DNA from: Gloeobacter violaceus PCC 7421
GTDB lineage: Bacteria > Cyanobacteriota > Cyanobacteriia > Gloeobacterales > Gloeobacteraceae
Assembly (NCBI RefSeq): GCF_000011385.1
Contig: NC_005125.1
Location: 496,001-560,000, forward strand
Direction: 5' to 3'
Length of the DNA stretch: 64,000 nucleotides
Positions 42,106 through 50,903 of this stretch are shown here, piece after piece. Position 1 is the first letter of the stretch. Every line of letters begins with the position of its first letter. The position numbers and the translations under genes are program-made. Under the pieces are notes generated by a model. It made no database searches, had not been told where the DNA came from, and saw nothing but the letters and a program-made list of their open reading frames with translations.

Positions 42106-45042
42106 GTGATTCGTCGTCAAGACTTCCCCACCCCGGCGCGGATCGCCGCCGCCGGCCTGCTTGCAGGCAGTCTGCTGTTGGGCTCCCTGTCGATGGCCCG
42201 GGCTTTTACCCAGAACCCGGCGACGGTATTTATCAACGAAATTCACTACGACAACACCGGCACCGACGCGGGTGAGGCGGTCGAGATCGCCGGACCCGCC
42301 GGTACCGACCTCAGCGGCTGGTCGATCGTGCTCTACAACGGCAGCGGCGGCGCCGTCTATACGACCACCGCGCTTGGCGGTACGATCGCCGACCAACAAA
42401 ACGGCTTTGGGACGGTGGCGGTCTCCTATCCGAGCAACGGTATCCAGAACGGTTCGCCCGACGGCATCGCCCTGGTCTCTCCCGGCGGCACGGTGGTCCA
42501 GTTTTTGAGCTACGAAGGCAGCTTCGCCGCCACCGACGGCCCGGCAAGCGGTCTGACTTCGACGGATATCGGGGTGGCCGAGACCGGTTCGGAGCCCCTG
42601 GGCCTCTCGCTGCAACTCACCGGCAGCGGTACGGTCTATCAAGATTTTGCCTGGGCGGCACCCGCCGACGATTCGTTCGGTCAGATTAACGGCAGCCAGG
42701 GCTTCGGGGGCGGTCCGCTGCCGACTTTGAGCGTGGCGGTGAGCCCGGCTAGTTTCTCGGAGGCGGCCGGGGCCGCTGCCGCTACCGGTACCGTTACCCG
42801 CTCCGGCAGCGCCGAAGCGGCAGTGAGCGTCAATCTCAGCAGCTCCGACGGCTCGGAGGCGGTCGTGCCGGCTACCGTCACGATTGCGGCGGGGGCCAGT
42901 TCCGCTGCCTTTGCCGTCGATGCCGTGGACGATGCGATAAGCGACGGCTCCCAGGCGGTGACGATTACCGCTGCCGCCCCGGGCTTTGCCACCGGCACCA
43001 CCGGGCTCACCGTCACCGACGACGAGCCGGTGAGCGTCACGCCCATCCGCGAGATCCAGGGCAAGGCACAGATTTCGCCCAAGAACGGCCAATTTGTCTC
43101 CAATGTGCCGGGGATTGTGACGGCGAAGCGCTCCAACGGCTTCTACCTGCAAGATCCGGCTCCCGACAGCGACGAGGGCACCTCCGAAGCGATCTTCGTC
43201 TTCACCAGTTCCGCTCCCACCGTGGCGGTGGGCGACTCGCTGACGGTAAGCGGCACAGTCACCGAATTTATTCCCGGCGGGGCAAGCACTGGCAATCTGT
43301 CGATCACAGAGATCACCAGCCCGGCGATTACGGTCATCTCCTCCGGCAACCCCCTGCCGGCGCCGATGGTGATCGGTGTGGGCGGCCGGGTGCCTCCGAC
43401 CCAGGTGATCGACGACGACGGACTGACGAGCTTCGACCCGGCCGGCGACGGCATCGATTTTTACGAGAGCTTCGAAGCGATGCGTGTGCAGGTCAACGGT
43501 GCTGTGGCCACCAGCCCGACGCTGACTTTTAACGAAGGTGAGTCCGACGAAAACAGCGAAATTATCGTCCTGGCCGATGGCGGTGCAGGCGCTGCGTTGC
43601 GCACCACCCGCGGCGGCATCGTCATCCGCCCCGGCGACTTCAACCCGGAGCGGATCTTCCTGGGCGATGCGATCGCCCGCCCCGGCCAGATTCTGCCCAA
43701 GCTCAACGTCGGCGACAGCTTCAGCGGCCCGGTGGTGGGCGTGCTCGACTACAGCTTCGGCAACTTCAAGCTGCTGGTGACCGAGACCCTGCCCGGAACG
43801 GCCAGTGCAGGGCTCACTCCCGAGCAGACCACCCTGGCGGCAGGCGGCAGCCAGTTGACAATTGCCAGCTTTAACGTCGAGAACCTGGATCCCGGCGACA
43901 CCGAACGCATCGCCGGTCTTGCCGCCGCGGTCACCGGCAACCTCAAATCCCCGGACATCCTGGTATTGCAGGAGGTCCAGGACAATAACGGCCCCACCGA
44001 CGACGGCACGGTCGATTCGACCACCACCCTCGCGGATCTGGCGGCGGCGATCGCGGGCGTGGGCGGTCCCGCCTACAACTTCCGCTTCATCAACCCCGTC
44101 AACAACCAGGACGGCGGCGAGCCGGGCGGCAATATCCGTGTCGTCTTCCTGTTCAACCCGGCCCGGGTCAGCTTTATCGACCGGCCTGCCCCGGACGGTA
44201 CGGATCTTTCCACGACAGCCGTCGGTGCCGTAGACGGTCCTTCGGGTCTGGAACTCACCTTCAGCCCCGGCCGCATCGACCCGGCCAACCCGGCTTTTGA
44301 CGACAGCCGCAAGCCCTTGGTGGGCGAATTTCTCTTTAACGGCCGCAAGCTCTTTGTGGTGGGCAACCACTTCAACTCCAAAGGCGGCGACACGCCGCTA
44401 TTTGGCGCCGCCCAGCCGCCGGTGCTCAACTCCGAGCCCCAGCGCCTCGGCCAGGCCACGGCAGTCAATAGCTTCGTCCAGTCGTTGCTCGCTCTCGATG
44501 CCAAGGCGAGCGTCATCGTCCTGGGCGATCTCAACGACTTCCAGTTCTCGCCGCCCCTGGCCACCCTCCAGCAGGGCGGTATCCTCTCCAACTTGATCGA
44601 CGCGGTCAGCCCCGCCGACGCCTACACCTTCAACTTCCAGGGCAACTCCCAGGTGCTCGACCACATCTTGTTGAGCGGCAGTCTGGCGGCGGGGGCGGAG
44701 ATCGACATCGTCCACCTCGATTCGGAATTCGCCGATGCACTGAGCGATCACGACCCGCCCCTGGCCCGCCTCGATCTGGTGCTCGCACCGCTTTCGGTCA
44801 CGGGCGTCAGTCCCACCAGCGGTCCGGTGGGCACCCAGATCACGATTGCGGGCACGGGCTTCGTCGCGGGCGGTACGACGGTGCGCTTCCGGGGCGGGGT
44901 CGAAGCGTCCGCGGTGGCGGTCAACGGCGACGGCACCCAACTGACGGTCACGGTACCTGCGGGAGCGCGATCCGGCCGGATCGCGGTGCGCACCGGCGGC
45001 CGCGCTGTCCTCACCCCCGGCCGCTTCGTGGTCACTCCGTAG
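42106..45042 (+). CDS. Secreted multidomain nuclease (lamin-tail, Calx-beta, ExeM-type OB, endonuclease/exonuclease/phosphatase, IPT/TIG)
   Basis: A 978-residue protein. A signal peptide (IAAAGLLAGSLLLGSLSM, then ARA) is followed by a lamin-tail domain (INEIHYDNTGTDAGEAVEI) and a Calx-beta domain (LSVAVSPASFSEAAGAA to DDAISDGSQAVTI). An OB-like domain of extracellular nucleases follows (IREIQGKAQISPKNGQFV, then GFYLQDP). The metal-dependent endonuclease/exonuclease/phosphatase domain has IASFNVENL, ILVLQEVQDN, VVGNHFNSKGGD, VIVLGDLND and SDHDPPLARL, so the catalytic set is intact. A C-terminal IPT/TIG domain closes it. The GTG at 42106 has GGAGAG five bases upstream. It probably degrades extracellular DNA for phosphate or nucleosides. 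Its end overlaps the convergent kinase gene by 11 bases. Confidence 0.88.
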   Translation: MIRRQDFPTPARIAAAGLLAGSLLLGSLSMARAFTQNPATVFINEIHYDNTGTDAGEAVEIAGPAGTDLSGWSIVLYNGSGGAVYTTTALGGTIADQQNGFGTVAVSYPSNGIQNGSPDGIALVSPGGTVVQFLSYEGSFAATDGPASGLTSTDIGVAETGSEPLGLSLQLTGSGTVYQDFAWAAPADDSFGQINGSQGFGGGPLPTLSVAVSPASFSEAAGAAAATGTVTRSGSAEAAVSVNLSSSDGSEAVVPATVTIAAGASSAAFAVDAVDDAISDGSQAVTITAAAPGFATGTTGLTVTDDEPVSVTPIREIQGKAQISPKNGQFVSNVPGIVTAKRSNGFYLQDPAPDSDEGTSEAIFVFTSSAPTVAVGDSLTVSGTVTEFIPGGASTGNLSITEITSPAITVISSGNPLPAPMVIGVGGRVPPTQVIDDDGLTSFDPAGDGIDFYESFEAMRVQVNGAVATSPTLTFNEGESDENSEIIVLADGGAGAALRTTRGGIVIRPGDFNPERIFLGDAIARPGQILPKLNVGDSFSGPVVGVLDYSFGNFKLLVTETLPGTASAGLTPEQTTLAAGGSQLTIASFNVENLDPGDTERIAGLAAAVTGNLKSPDILVLQEVQDNNGPTDDGTVDSTTTLADLAAAIAGVGGPAYNFRFINPVNNQDGGEPGGNIRVVFLFNPARVSFIDRPAPDGTDLSTTAVGAVDGPSGLELTFSPGRIDPANPAFDDSRKPLVGEFLFNGRKLFVVGNHFNSKGGDTPLFGAAQPPVLNSEPQRLGQATAVNSFVQSLLALDAKASVIVLGDLNDFQFSPPLATLQQGGILSNLIDAVSPADAYTFNFQGNSQVLDHILLSGSLAAGAEIDIVHLDSEFADALSDHDPPLARLDLVLAPLSVTGVSPTSGPVGTQITIAGTGFVAGGTTVRFRGGVEASAVAVNGDGTQLTVTVPAGARSGRIAVRTGGRAVLTPGRFVVTP

Positions 45043-45967
45043 GGACGACCAGCGCTTCCAACTGGGAGCGATCTCGAAGCGCCGCGGTGGCTCCCAGGCC
45101 GCTCACGGCAACTGCCCCCCAGGCGTTGGCCCAGCGCACCGCCCGGGGGGCGGTAAGCCCCTCCGCCAGCGCAGCCAGATAGCCGGCGCAAAAAGCGTCC
45201 CCGGCTCCAGTGGTGTCGATCACCCGGCCGCCGGGGACCGGCAGGGCCGGCACCACCGCATCGATGTCCGGGCCGCAGGCGTAGGCGCCCCGCTCGCCCA
45301 GCTTGATAATCACGCGGGTGCTGCCGTGCGCTATCAACCAGCGGGCCATCGCCTGGGGCGTCGATTCGCCCGTGATCGCCCGGGCCTCCGCCAAGCTCGG
45401 CAGCAGGTGATCGATTTGCCCGAGGGCGGGCAGCAGCGCTTCCCAGTTCCCGTCGCTGCTCCAGACGGTATCCAGGCAGGTGACTACCCCGGCCCGCCGC
45501 GCCGAGCGCAAGACGGCGGCCAGATCTTCACCCAGAAGCCGCCGCAGCGAGTAGCAGCCGCCGATGTGCAGGTGGCCTATCCCCGACCAGTCCAAATGTT
45601 CCAGATCCGCCCGGGCGATGGCGTTGCCGCCGCCCCTGGTGCGCAAAAACGAGCGCTCGCCGGCAGCGGACAACAGCACGACCGCACTTTTGGTGGCAAC
45701 CTCCGCCGACTGCCGAAAGTGGGCGAGGCCCACCCCGGCCCTGCTCAATTCGGCTTTAATCCACTCCCCGGCGCCGTCGGCTCCCAGGTGGGCGGCAAAT
45801 TCGACCGGCACCCCGAGCCGGGCCAGCCCAATCGCCGTATTGACACCGCACCCCCCGGCGGCGAGGGCAATCGTGTCGGTGAGTCGGCTGGCGCCGGGGG
45901 CGGGCAGCTCCTGCGGGGCGCTCACCAGGATGTCGACGACGGCAGCGCCGGTGACCAGGACGACCAC
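45032..45967 (-). CDS. PfkB/ribokinase-family sugar kinase
   Basis: A 311-residue kinase. AAGGCGVNTAIGLARLG is the substrate-side PfkB signature and IDTTGAGDAFCAGYLAAL the C-terminal signature, with the anion hole and catalytic Asp in GAGD. It phosphorylates a sugar or nucleoside that cannot be named from sequence. It starts at a GTG (45967), six bases after the stop of another PfkB kinase on the same strand. The two form an operon but are not close copies. Confidence 0.88.
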   Translation of the reverse strand: MVVLVTGAAVVDILVSAPQELPAPGASRLTDTIALAAGGCGVNTAIGLARLGVPVEFAAHLGADGAGEWIKAELSRAGVGLAHFRQSAEVATKSAVVLLSAAGERSFLRTRGGGNAIARADLEHLDWSGIGHLHIGGCYSLRRLLGEDLAAVLRSARRAGVVTCLDTVWSSDGNWEALLPALGQIDHLLPSLAEARAITGESTPQAMARWLIAHGSTRVIIKLGERGAYACGPDIDAVVPALPVPGGRVIDTTGAGDAFCAGYLAALAEGLTAPRAVRWANAWGAVAVSGLGATAALRDRSQLEALVVPTE

Positions 45968-45973
45968 GGGGGC

Positions 45974-46936
45974 TCAGAGCGCCTGAGCGCGCAGAAAAGC
46001 CTGCACCGCCGCTTCGTCCGGGGTGCTGCCGATGCCGCCGGGGATCATCGTGCTCAGAGCACCCGCGGCGCAGGCGTAATCGACCACGGCCGCCGCTTCG
46101 CTCTCCCAGGCGCGTAGCGGTGCGCGGCTCAGCCGGTGCAGCAGGGCGGCCACAAAGGCGTCCCCGGCCCCGGTGGTGTCCACGGTGGGCACCCGATAGC
46201 CCAAATGTTCGCCCCGCCGTTCGCCCACCTGCCAGAGGCAGCCGTTCTCGCCCCGGGTGAGCAAGATCCCTTCGAGGTGATCAAAAGCCGCAGTAATCGC
46301 CTCTATAGAAGGCATCCCCAGCCACTCGGCTTCCTCCTCGCTCACCTTCAGTACGTCGCAGCGCTCGATGAGGCCGCGCACCACCGCAGGCGCCTGTTCG
46401 GGTTGCTCCCAGAAGACCGGGCGCCAGTTGACATCGAGGCAAATCTTGACGAATCGCTCATCCGCCAGATCCAGGGCGCCCTCGACGGCCCGGGCCGAAT
46501 CGGGGAAAGCCATCATCAGCGTGCCCAGGGTCAAAAACGCCGCCCCGTCGAACAGGTCCGGCGTTATTTTTTCGGCCTGCAGGTGGGTATCGGCGAAGGC
46601 ATCGGGCGGATGGCCGCCGAAGCTTGCGAAGGTGCGCTCGCCCGCGGCGGTGCGGGTGACGTAGACTTTGCGCGTCGGCCACGGAGCACGCTGCACACCG
46701 GCAGTATTGACACCGCTACGCTCCAGCACGGCCAGCAACCTTTCGCCCTCCGGATCTGCGCCCAGACAGCCGACAAAGCAGCTCTTGCCGCCTATGGCCG
46801 CCAGGGCGCAGGCGACGTTGGCGGGTGCCCCTCCCGGATAAGATGTCCAGGAAGCGACTTGCGCTTCGGGCCGGTCCGGCTGGTCCGCCAGGCAGTCCAG
46901 GAGCATTTCACCGAGGCACAGTACGTGGGTCGACAT
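45974..46936 (-). CDS. Fructokinase-like PfkB carbohydrate kinase
   Basis: A 320-residue kinase beginning HVLCLGEMLLDCLAD, with YPGGAPANVACALAAIGG (first PfkB signature) and VDTTGAGDAFVAALLHRL (second, with catalytic Asp). The GGAPANVA form and the SEEEAEWLG segment are typical of bacterial and plant fructokinases. It would make fructose-6-phosphate, perhaps for sucrose use, though no sucrose gene is nearby. Its ATG at 46936 overlaps the ATG of the divergent methyltransferase by two bases. It heads the two-kinase operon. Confidence 0.88.
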   Translation of the reverse strand: MSTHVLCLGEMLLDCLADQPDRPEAQVASWTSYPGGAPANVACALAAIGGKSCFVGCLGADPEGERLLAVLERSGVNTAGVQRAPWPTRKVYVTRTAAGERTFASFGGHPPDAFADTHLQAEKITPDLFDGAAFLTLGTLMMAFPDSARAVEGALDLADERFVKICLDVNWRPVFWEQPEQAPAVVRGLIERCDVLKVSEEEAEWLGMPSIEAITAAFDHLEGILLTRGENGCLWQVGERRGEHLGYRVPTVDTTGAGDAFVAALLHRLSRAPLRAWESEAAAVVDYACAAGALSTMIPGGIGSTPDEAAVQAFLRAQAL

Positions 46937-47759
46937 GGATGAACAAGGTCAAGGCAGACTGAGGCTACCACACGAGATCGACCCGAATGAAGCGGCCTTC
47001 GACAGTCTTTCGGCCGAGTACGACGAACGATACGCGCTGAGCGCCGTGGGTTGTCTGCAGCGCCGACAGGTTTGGAGGCGCATCGCCGGATTGTTCCTAC
47101 CCGGCGGTCGGATTTTGGAATTGGGCTGCGGCACCGGTCTGGATGCGGAGTACCTGGCGGGGCTTGGAGTGCAGGTGCTCGCCACCGATCTTTCCCCGGC
47201 GATGGCCGCCTTGGCCGCCCGGCGCTGCCGGGAGTTGCCCGCGGTTGCGGTGCGGGTGCTGGCCGCCGAGCAGATCGGCACCCTCGAAGACACTTTCGAG
47301 GGCGTCTTCTCCAACTTTGCCGCCCTCAACTGCGTGCTCGATCTAAATGCCTTTGCCGCCGCCCTCGCCGCCCGCCTGCGACCGGGAGGGGCGGCGGCTC
47401 TGGTGTTGTTCGGCCGCCTTTGCTGGTGGGAGATGGCGGGTTACGGCCTGCGGGGGCGCTGGCCCGAGGCGACCCGCCGCCTGCGCCCCGGGGTGGTGCG
47501 CGCTTCGATCGGCAGCGGCAGGGAGGTGGCCTTGCGCTACTACAGTCCTACTCAAGTGCGGCGGGCTTTTTCACCCTGGTTCCGCCTCGAGGCGACGGCG
47601 GCGGTGGGCTTTGCCGTGCCCCCCACCTACTGGGACGGCTTTGTGCGCGCCCGGCCGCGCCTGCTTGCTTTCGGCCAACGGGTCGATCGGGCGGTGGGCG
47701 GTCTGTGGCCTTTCAACCGCTGTGGAGACCACACACTCTACGTGCTGCGCCGTCGGTAA
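46935..47759 (+). CDS. Class I SAM-dependent methyltransferase
   Basis: A 274-residue methyltransferase. FDSLSAEYDERYALSAVG opens the domain, GRILELGCGTGLDAEYLAGLG is the AdoMet-binding motif I, VLATDLSPAM holds the ribose-binding Asp, and FEGVFSNFAALNCV is the fourth strand. The remainder, including WPFNRCGDHTLYVL at the end, is not diagnostic of a substrate. The ATG at 46935 shares two bases with the start of the divergent fructokinase gene and lacks a clear Shine-Dalgarno site, so either start may be wrong or initiation is leaderless. Confidence 0.82.
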   Translation: MDEQGQGRLRLPHEIDPNEAAFDSLSAEYDERYALSAVGCLQRRQVWRRIAGLFLPGGRILELGCGTGLDAEYLAGLGVQVLATDLSPAMAALAARRCRELPAVAVRVLAAEQIGTLEDTFEGVFSNFAALNCVLDLNAFAAALAARLRPGGAAALVLFGRLCWWEMAGYGLRGRWPEATRRLRPGVVRASIGSGREVALRYYSPTQVRRAFSPWFRLEATAAVGFAVPPTYWDGFVRARPRLLAFGQRVDRAVGGLWPFNRCGDHTLYVLRRR

Positions 47760-47805
47760 GCGATCTGCCGTCCACTGGGGATCACAGCAAAGCTAGGATG
47801 GAAAA

Positions 47806-49095
47806 ATGCAAGTTGCGGCAACATCTATTAAGCCTGCCGGGACTGGAGGATGGAAGTTGGCCCTCACGATCGTTCATTACGTTTTGCCGCCGATTGTCGG
47901 AGCGCTGATCGGATTTACCTCCGATACGCTGGCGATCAAGATGCTGTTCCGGCCCTACAAACCGAAATATTTTTTGGGCCGTCAGATCCCGCTGACGCCG
48001 GGGCTGTTTCCCAAGGGCCAGGAGCGCTTCGCCCGCAAGGTGGCCCAGATGCTCACCGACAAATTGCTCACCCCCGACGAGGTACACCGCATCGCCCAGC
48101 GCCTGCTCACCCCCGAGCGCCTCGAAGAAGGCTTGCGCTTCGCCCTGCTCTACGCCCTGGGCGAATACAGCGACGGGCGCAAGCGGGCGCGGCTGGCGGT
48201 CGCCCTGGGAGATATCCTTCAGGAAGTCTTCAGCGAGTCGCTGCCCAAGTGGATCGACGCGCTCAGCCGCTCCTCCGCCTCCAACAAGATTTTCGAGCAA
48301 ATTTTTGATCAGGTGGCCGGTTCGCTGCGCATCGAGGAGGCGCAGGCGGTGCGCCTTGCGGAGTGGATCGAGAAGAACGTCTTTACCCCCGACCGGCTGA
48401 GGCTCGCCCTGATCAACTTGCTCACCAATCAGACCATCGACACGCTCGATAAAGAAGCCCGCGAGCGCGCCCAGGGCGGCTTGTGGCTGGTGGCCAACGT
48501 CGTGGGCATCAAAGGTCCCCTCTCGCGCTTCAAGTCCTTCTGTGTCGAGCAGCCCGAGGCGGCCAACGAACTATTTACCCGTTTTCTGGCGGAGGCGGAG
48601 GTGCGCGAGCGGCTGACGGGGGCGCTCAACGGTCTGAGTGTGCAGACGCTTTCGATGGCCACCGTCCAGGATCTCAAGCGGCAGTTCGTGACCAGCCTCA
48701 CCGCGGCGCTGAGCGCCCAGGGACCGGGGCTCAGCCAGCGTCTCGGCGAATCGATCGACTGGAGCCGCTGGGCGGCGGAGGTGCTCGACCGGGTGGTCAC
48801 CTCCGAGAAGACCCTGGGGTGGATCGACCGCATCGCCGAGGGCAGCAGCCGTCTATTGGATCGCTACTTGACCCGCGAGTTGGAGCCGCTGGTCATGAAG
48901 TTCCTGCCCGCTCTGGGTCTGGAGCAGATGGTGATCACCAAGATCTGCAACACCTCCCCGCAAGAATTGGAAGCGGCCATCGAGCAGGTGGCCCGCAACG
49001 AACTGCGGGCGATTCCTTATGTCGGTATGGTTTTGGGATTTTGCGTGGGCCTTTTTGAGGTCTTCTTAATCACCGTGGTCATTCCCGTGGGTTAG
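47806..49095 (+). CDS. DUF445-family membrane protein
   Basis: A 429-residue protein with hydrophobic segments at both ends ([28 protein letters not shown] and [25 protein letters not shown]) and a long helical middle. The family motif 'GA.IGf.TN.lAI.MLF.P' appears as [20 protein letters not shown], with [15 protein letters not shown] following. DUF445 proteins (YheB/YjiN type) are membrane-associated and of unknown function. AGGATGG lies before the ATG. A ten-base-stem hairpin follows the stop. Confidence 0.88.
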
Positions 49096-49104
49096 CCCCT
49101 GATG

Positions 49105-49132
49105 CGACGTTGCCGACTGCGAGGCAACGTCG
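49105..49132 (+). terminator. Hairpin after the DUF445 gene
   Basis: Ten-base arms CGACGTTGCC and GGCAACGTCG surround an eight-base loop ten bases past the DUF445 stop. There is no T-run, so it may be a weak or factor-dependent terminator. Confidence 0.5.
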
Positions 49133-49169
49133 GATCGTCGTTGGATAAAGCAGCAGCGAAAGGAATCTC

Positions 49170-49844
49170 ATGTTTGCGCTGATTTCGCCGGAGAGAATCG
49201 AACTACCCCCGGGCGCTGTGGTCCGTATGCCAGCGACCTGGCAAGAGTATCAAAGTTTGACCGAACGGCGAGGAGACAAGGCCACTCCCCGCATCAGATA
49301 TTGTGCTGGTGAAGTTTTGCTGATGTCACCACTTCCCAAACACGGCAGAGATGCCAACCTCATGGCGGATGTCGTCAAGGCGCTGCTCGACCACCTGGGT
49401 AGAGATTACGATGCCTACACCCCAGTCACAATGCAGCTTCCACAAGAAACTGGCATCGAGCCGGACTACTGTTTTTACATCGATCATTGGCGGGCCGTCG
49501 CTGGAAAAGATCGGATTAACTGGCAAACGGATCCGCCGCCGGATCTAGCTTTGGAGGTCGATGTCACAAGCTACACTAACATCAACAGTTATCTGCCCTA
49601 TTTTGTTCCAGAAGTCTGGCTACTCAAAGAGAAGTTATTGGAGATATACCAACTGCGAGTTGACAAATATCAGCTTCAGGATACAAGCCTTTATTTTCCT
49701 GAATTTAATCTGCGATCGATTGTAGAGGACGCCCTGCAACTTGCCTACAGCCGTAATTCCGGTTCAGCAATTCAGAGACTTCGTCAAAGGTTAAGCGCTG
49801 GAAACTACGGCTGTACAGGAAGAATCTCTTCCGAGGAAACTTGA
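49170..49844 (+). CDS. Uma2-family (DUF820) putative endonuclease
   Basis: A 224-residue protein of the Uma2/DUF820 family, a restriction-endonuclease-like fold expanded in cyanobacteria. ATWQEYQSLTERRGDK opens the domain. GIEPDYCFYI and PPDLALEVDVTSYT supply the acidic residues of the PD-(D/E)xK core, and YLPYFVPEVWLL follows. An AAAGGAA site precedes the ATG at 49170. The cellular role of the family is unproven. A second Uma2 gene, not closely related, lies at 60087. Confidence 0.82.
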   Translation: MFALISPERIELPPGAVVRMPATWQEYQSLTERRGDKATPRIRYCAGEVLLMSPLPKHGRDANLMADVVKALLDHLGRDYDAYTPVTMQLPQETGIEPDYCFYIDHWRAVAGKDRINWQTDPPPDLALEVDVTSYTNINSYLPYFVPEVWLLKEKLLEIYQLRVDKYQLQDTSLYFPEFNLRSIVEDALQLAYSRNSGSAIQRLRQRLSAGNYGCTGRISSEET

Positions 49845-49860
49845 CTTTCCCCGTGCCGCC

Positions 49861-49914
49861 TTAGGAGCTCTCGAGAGTAAAATCGGGTGCCTGCTGAGCG
49901 AATTCGACAGCCAT
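49861..49914 (-). pseudogene. Relict of a second peroxiredoxin gene (N-terminal 17 codons)
   Basis: A minus-strand ATG preceded by AAGGTCATC opens a 17-codon frame, MAVEFAQQAPDFTLESS, ending at a TAA. Frame and upstream bases match the start of the intact peroxiredoxin at 50542 (MAIEVGRPAPDFTLDGS, preceded by GGAGGTCATC). Nothing downstream resembles the rest of a peroxiredoxin. It is therefore the stub of a deleted paralogue or of a partial duplication. The rest of the 251-bp spacer 49845-50095 shows no feature. Confidence 0.6.
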
Positions 49915-50095
49915 GATGACCTTCTTCACAAGACCACAGGAATGGACTGAGATGACTCAGCACCAGTCTTTGTCTTGCTGGATTGAAGAGGAGTCGGACA
50001 GCAGGATATGACTGCAGGTCCGGTCGAGGCGCTTTTCCATCGGACTCTTTTCTATAAATCTTTAAGTTCACCAGGATCCGGCAATCTCGGGAGCA

Positions 50096-50542
50096 TTACA
50101 ACTCTGCCAGCACGCCCAACAACTCCTCGTCCTCGCGCTTGAAAAATGGGAGCGCTTCCACATGCTTGTAGCGCAGCACGCCTTGCTTGTCGACGATGAA
50201 GTAGGCGCGGGCGACTCCCAAAAAGCCCGAGACGTCGTAAAGGCCCGCCACGCGCTTCTCGCCGTCGCTGAGTAGGGGAAACTGCGCTCCCAGCGATTGG
50301 GCAAACTTGCTCTTCGAGTCGACCGAGCCGCTGCTGATGCCCAGAATCACCGTGTCCTTGCCCTGGAACTTCGACCAGTCCTCGACAAAACAGGTCAGCT
50401 CCTTGGTGCACACGGGCGTAAAATCGCCGGGGTAGAAAGCAAGCAGGACGTTGTTTTTGCCCCGGTACTGCGAGAGGGTGACCGGTCCCTGGGAACCGTC
50501 GAGGGTAAAATCGGGTGCCGGACGGCCGACTTCGATTGCCAT
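50096..50542 (-). CDS. Peroxiredoxin, AhpC/TSA family
   Basis: A 148-residue thioredoxin-fold peroxidase. The peroxidatic Cys lies in the canonical PGDFTPVCT motif (about residue 50), and the active-site Arg is in the later GVARAYFIVDKQG segment. A second Cys (residue 55-56, in LTCF) lies close by, as in BCP-type enzymes. It reduces peroxides using thioredoxin or a similar donor in the cytoplasm. GGAGG lies seven bases before the ATG at 50542. A truncated relict of a related gene lies 180 bp downstream. Confidence 0.92.
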   Translation of the reverse strand: MAIEVGRPAPDFTLDGSQGPVTLSQYRGKNNVLLAFYPGDFTPVCTKELTCFVEDWSKFQGKDTVILGISSGSVDSKSKFAQSLGAQFPLLSDGEKRVAGLYDVSGFLGVARAYFIVDKQGVLRYKHVEALPFFKREDEELLGVLAEL

Positions 50543-50606
50543 GATGACCTCCAGTGCTGCTTCACCCACCATAACCGCCGCCCTCTAGACTGGTAAAAGC
50601 GTTTCG

Positions 50607-50870
50607 GTGCTCTGGGTGTTCTACTCGCTGCTGACCTTTTTTCTGGCCGTCTCGATCGGGTTGATGTTGCCGGTGGCTCCGATGACGATGGTCCACCACG
50701 GGGCGAGCTGGCAGATGATCGCGGCCGTTGTCGGGTCGGTGGTCTTCTTGGCGCTACCCTTTCGCGCCTTCCAGACGGGCAAATTCAGCCCGCCGCTGAC
50801 GACCCTGGGCTTTATCTGCCTGGGGCTCGCTCTTAACGGCTGGGTGTACGTGGCGAACGGCGCGAAGTAA
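50607..50870 (+). CDS. Small two-to-three-span membrane protein
   Basis: An 87-residue hydrophobic protein from a GTG at 50607. Spans are seen around VFYSLLTFFLAVSIGLMLPVA, MIAAVVGSVVFLALPF and TLGFICLGLALNGWVYVAN. No family recognised. It is divergent from the peroxiredoxin gene with about 64 bases between starts. Its hydrophobic pattern and codon use look genuine, but there is no functional clue. Confidence 0.6.
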   Translation: MLWVFYSLLTFFLAVSIGLMLPVAPMTMVHHGASWQMIAAVVGSVVFLALPFRAFQTGKFSPPLTTLGFICLGLALNGWVYVANGAK

Positions 50871-50903
50871 ATCGCCTCAATCGCTCGACGAAACCTGCCG
50901 ATT

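Noticed and set aside
41977-44370. A 797-codon minus-strand frame opposite the secreted nuclease
   Set aside because: It is a shadow frame of a gene with a signal peptide and five recognisable domains; its composition is low-complexity and domain-free.
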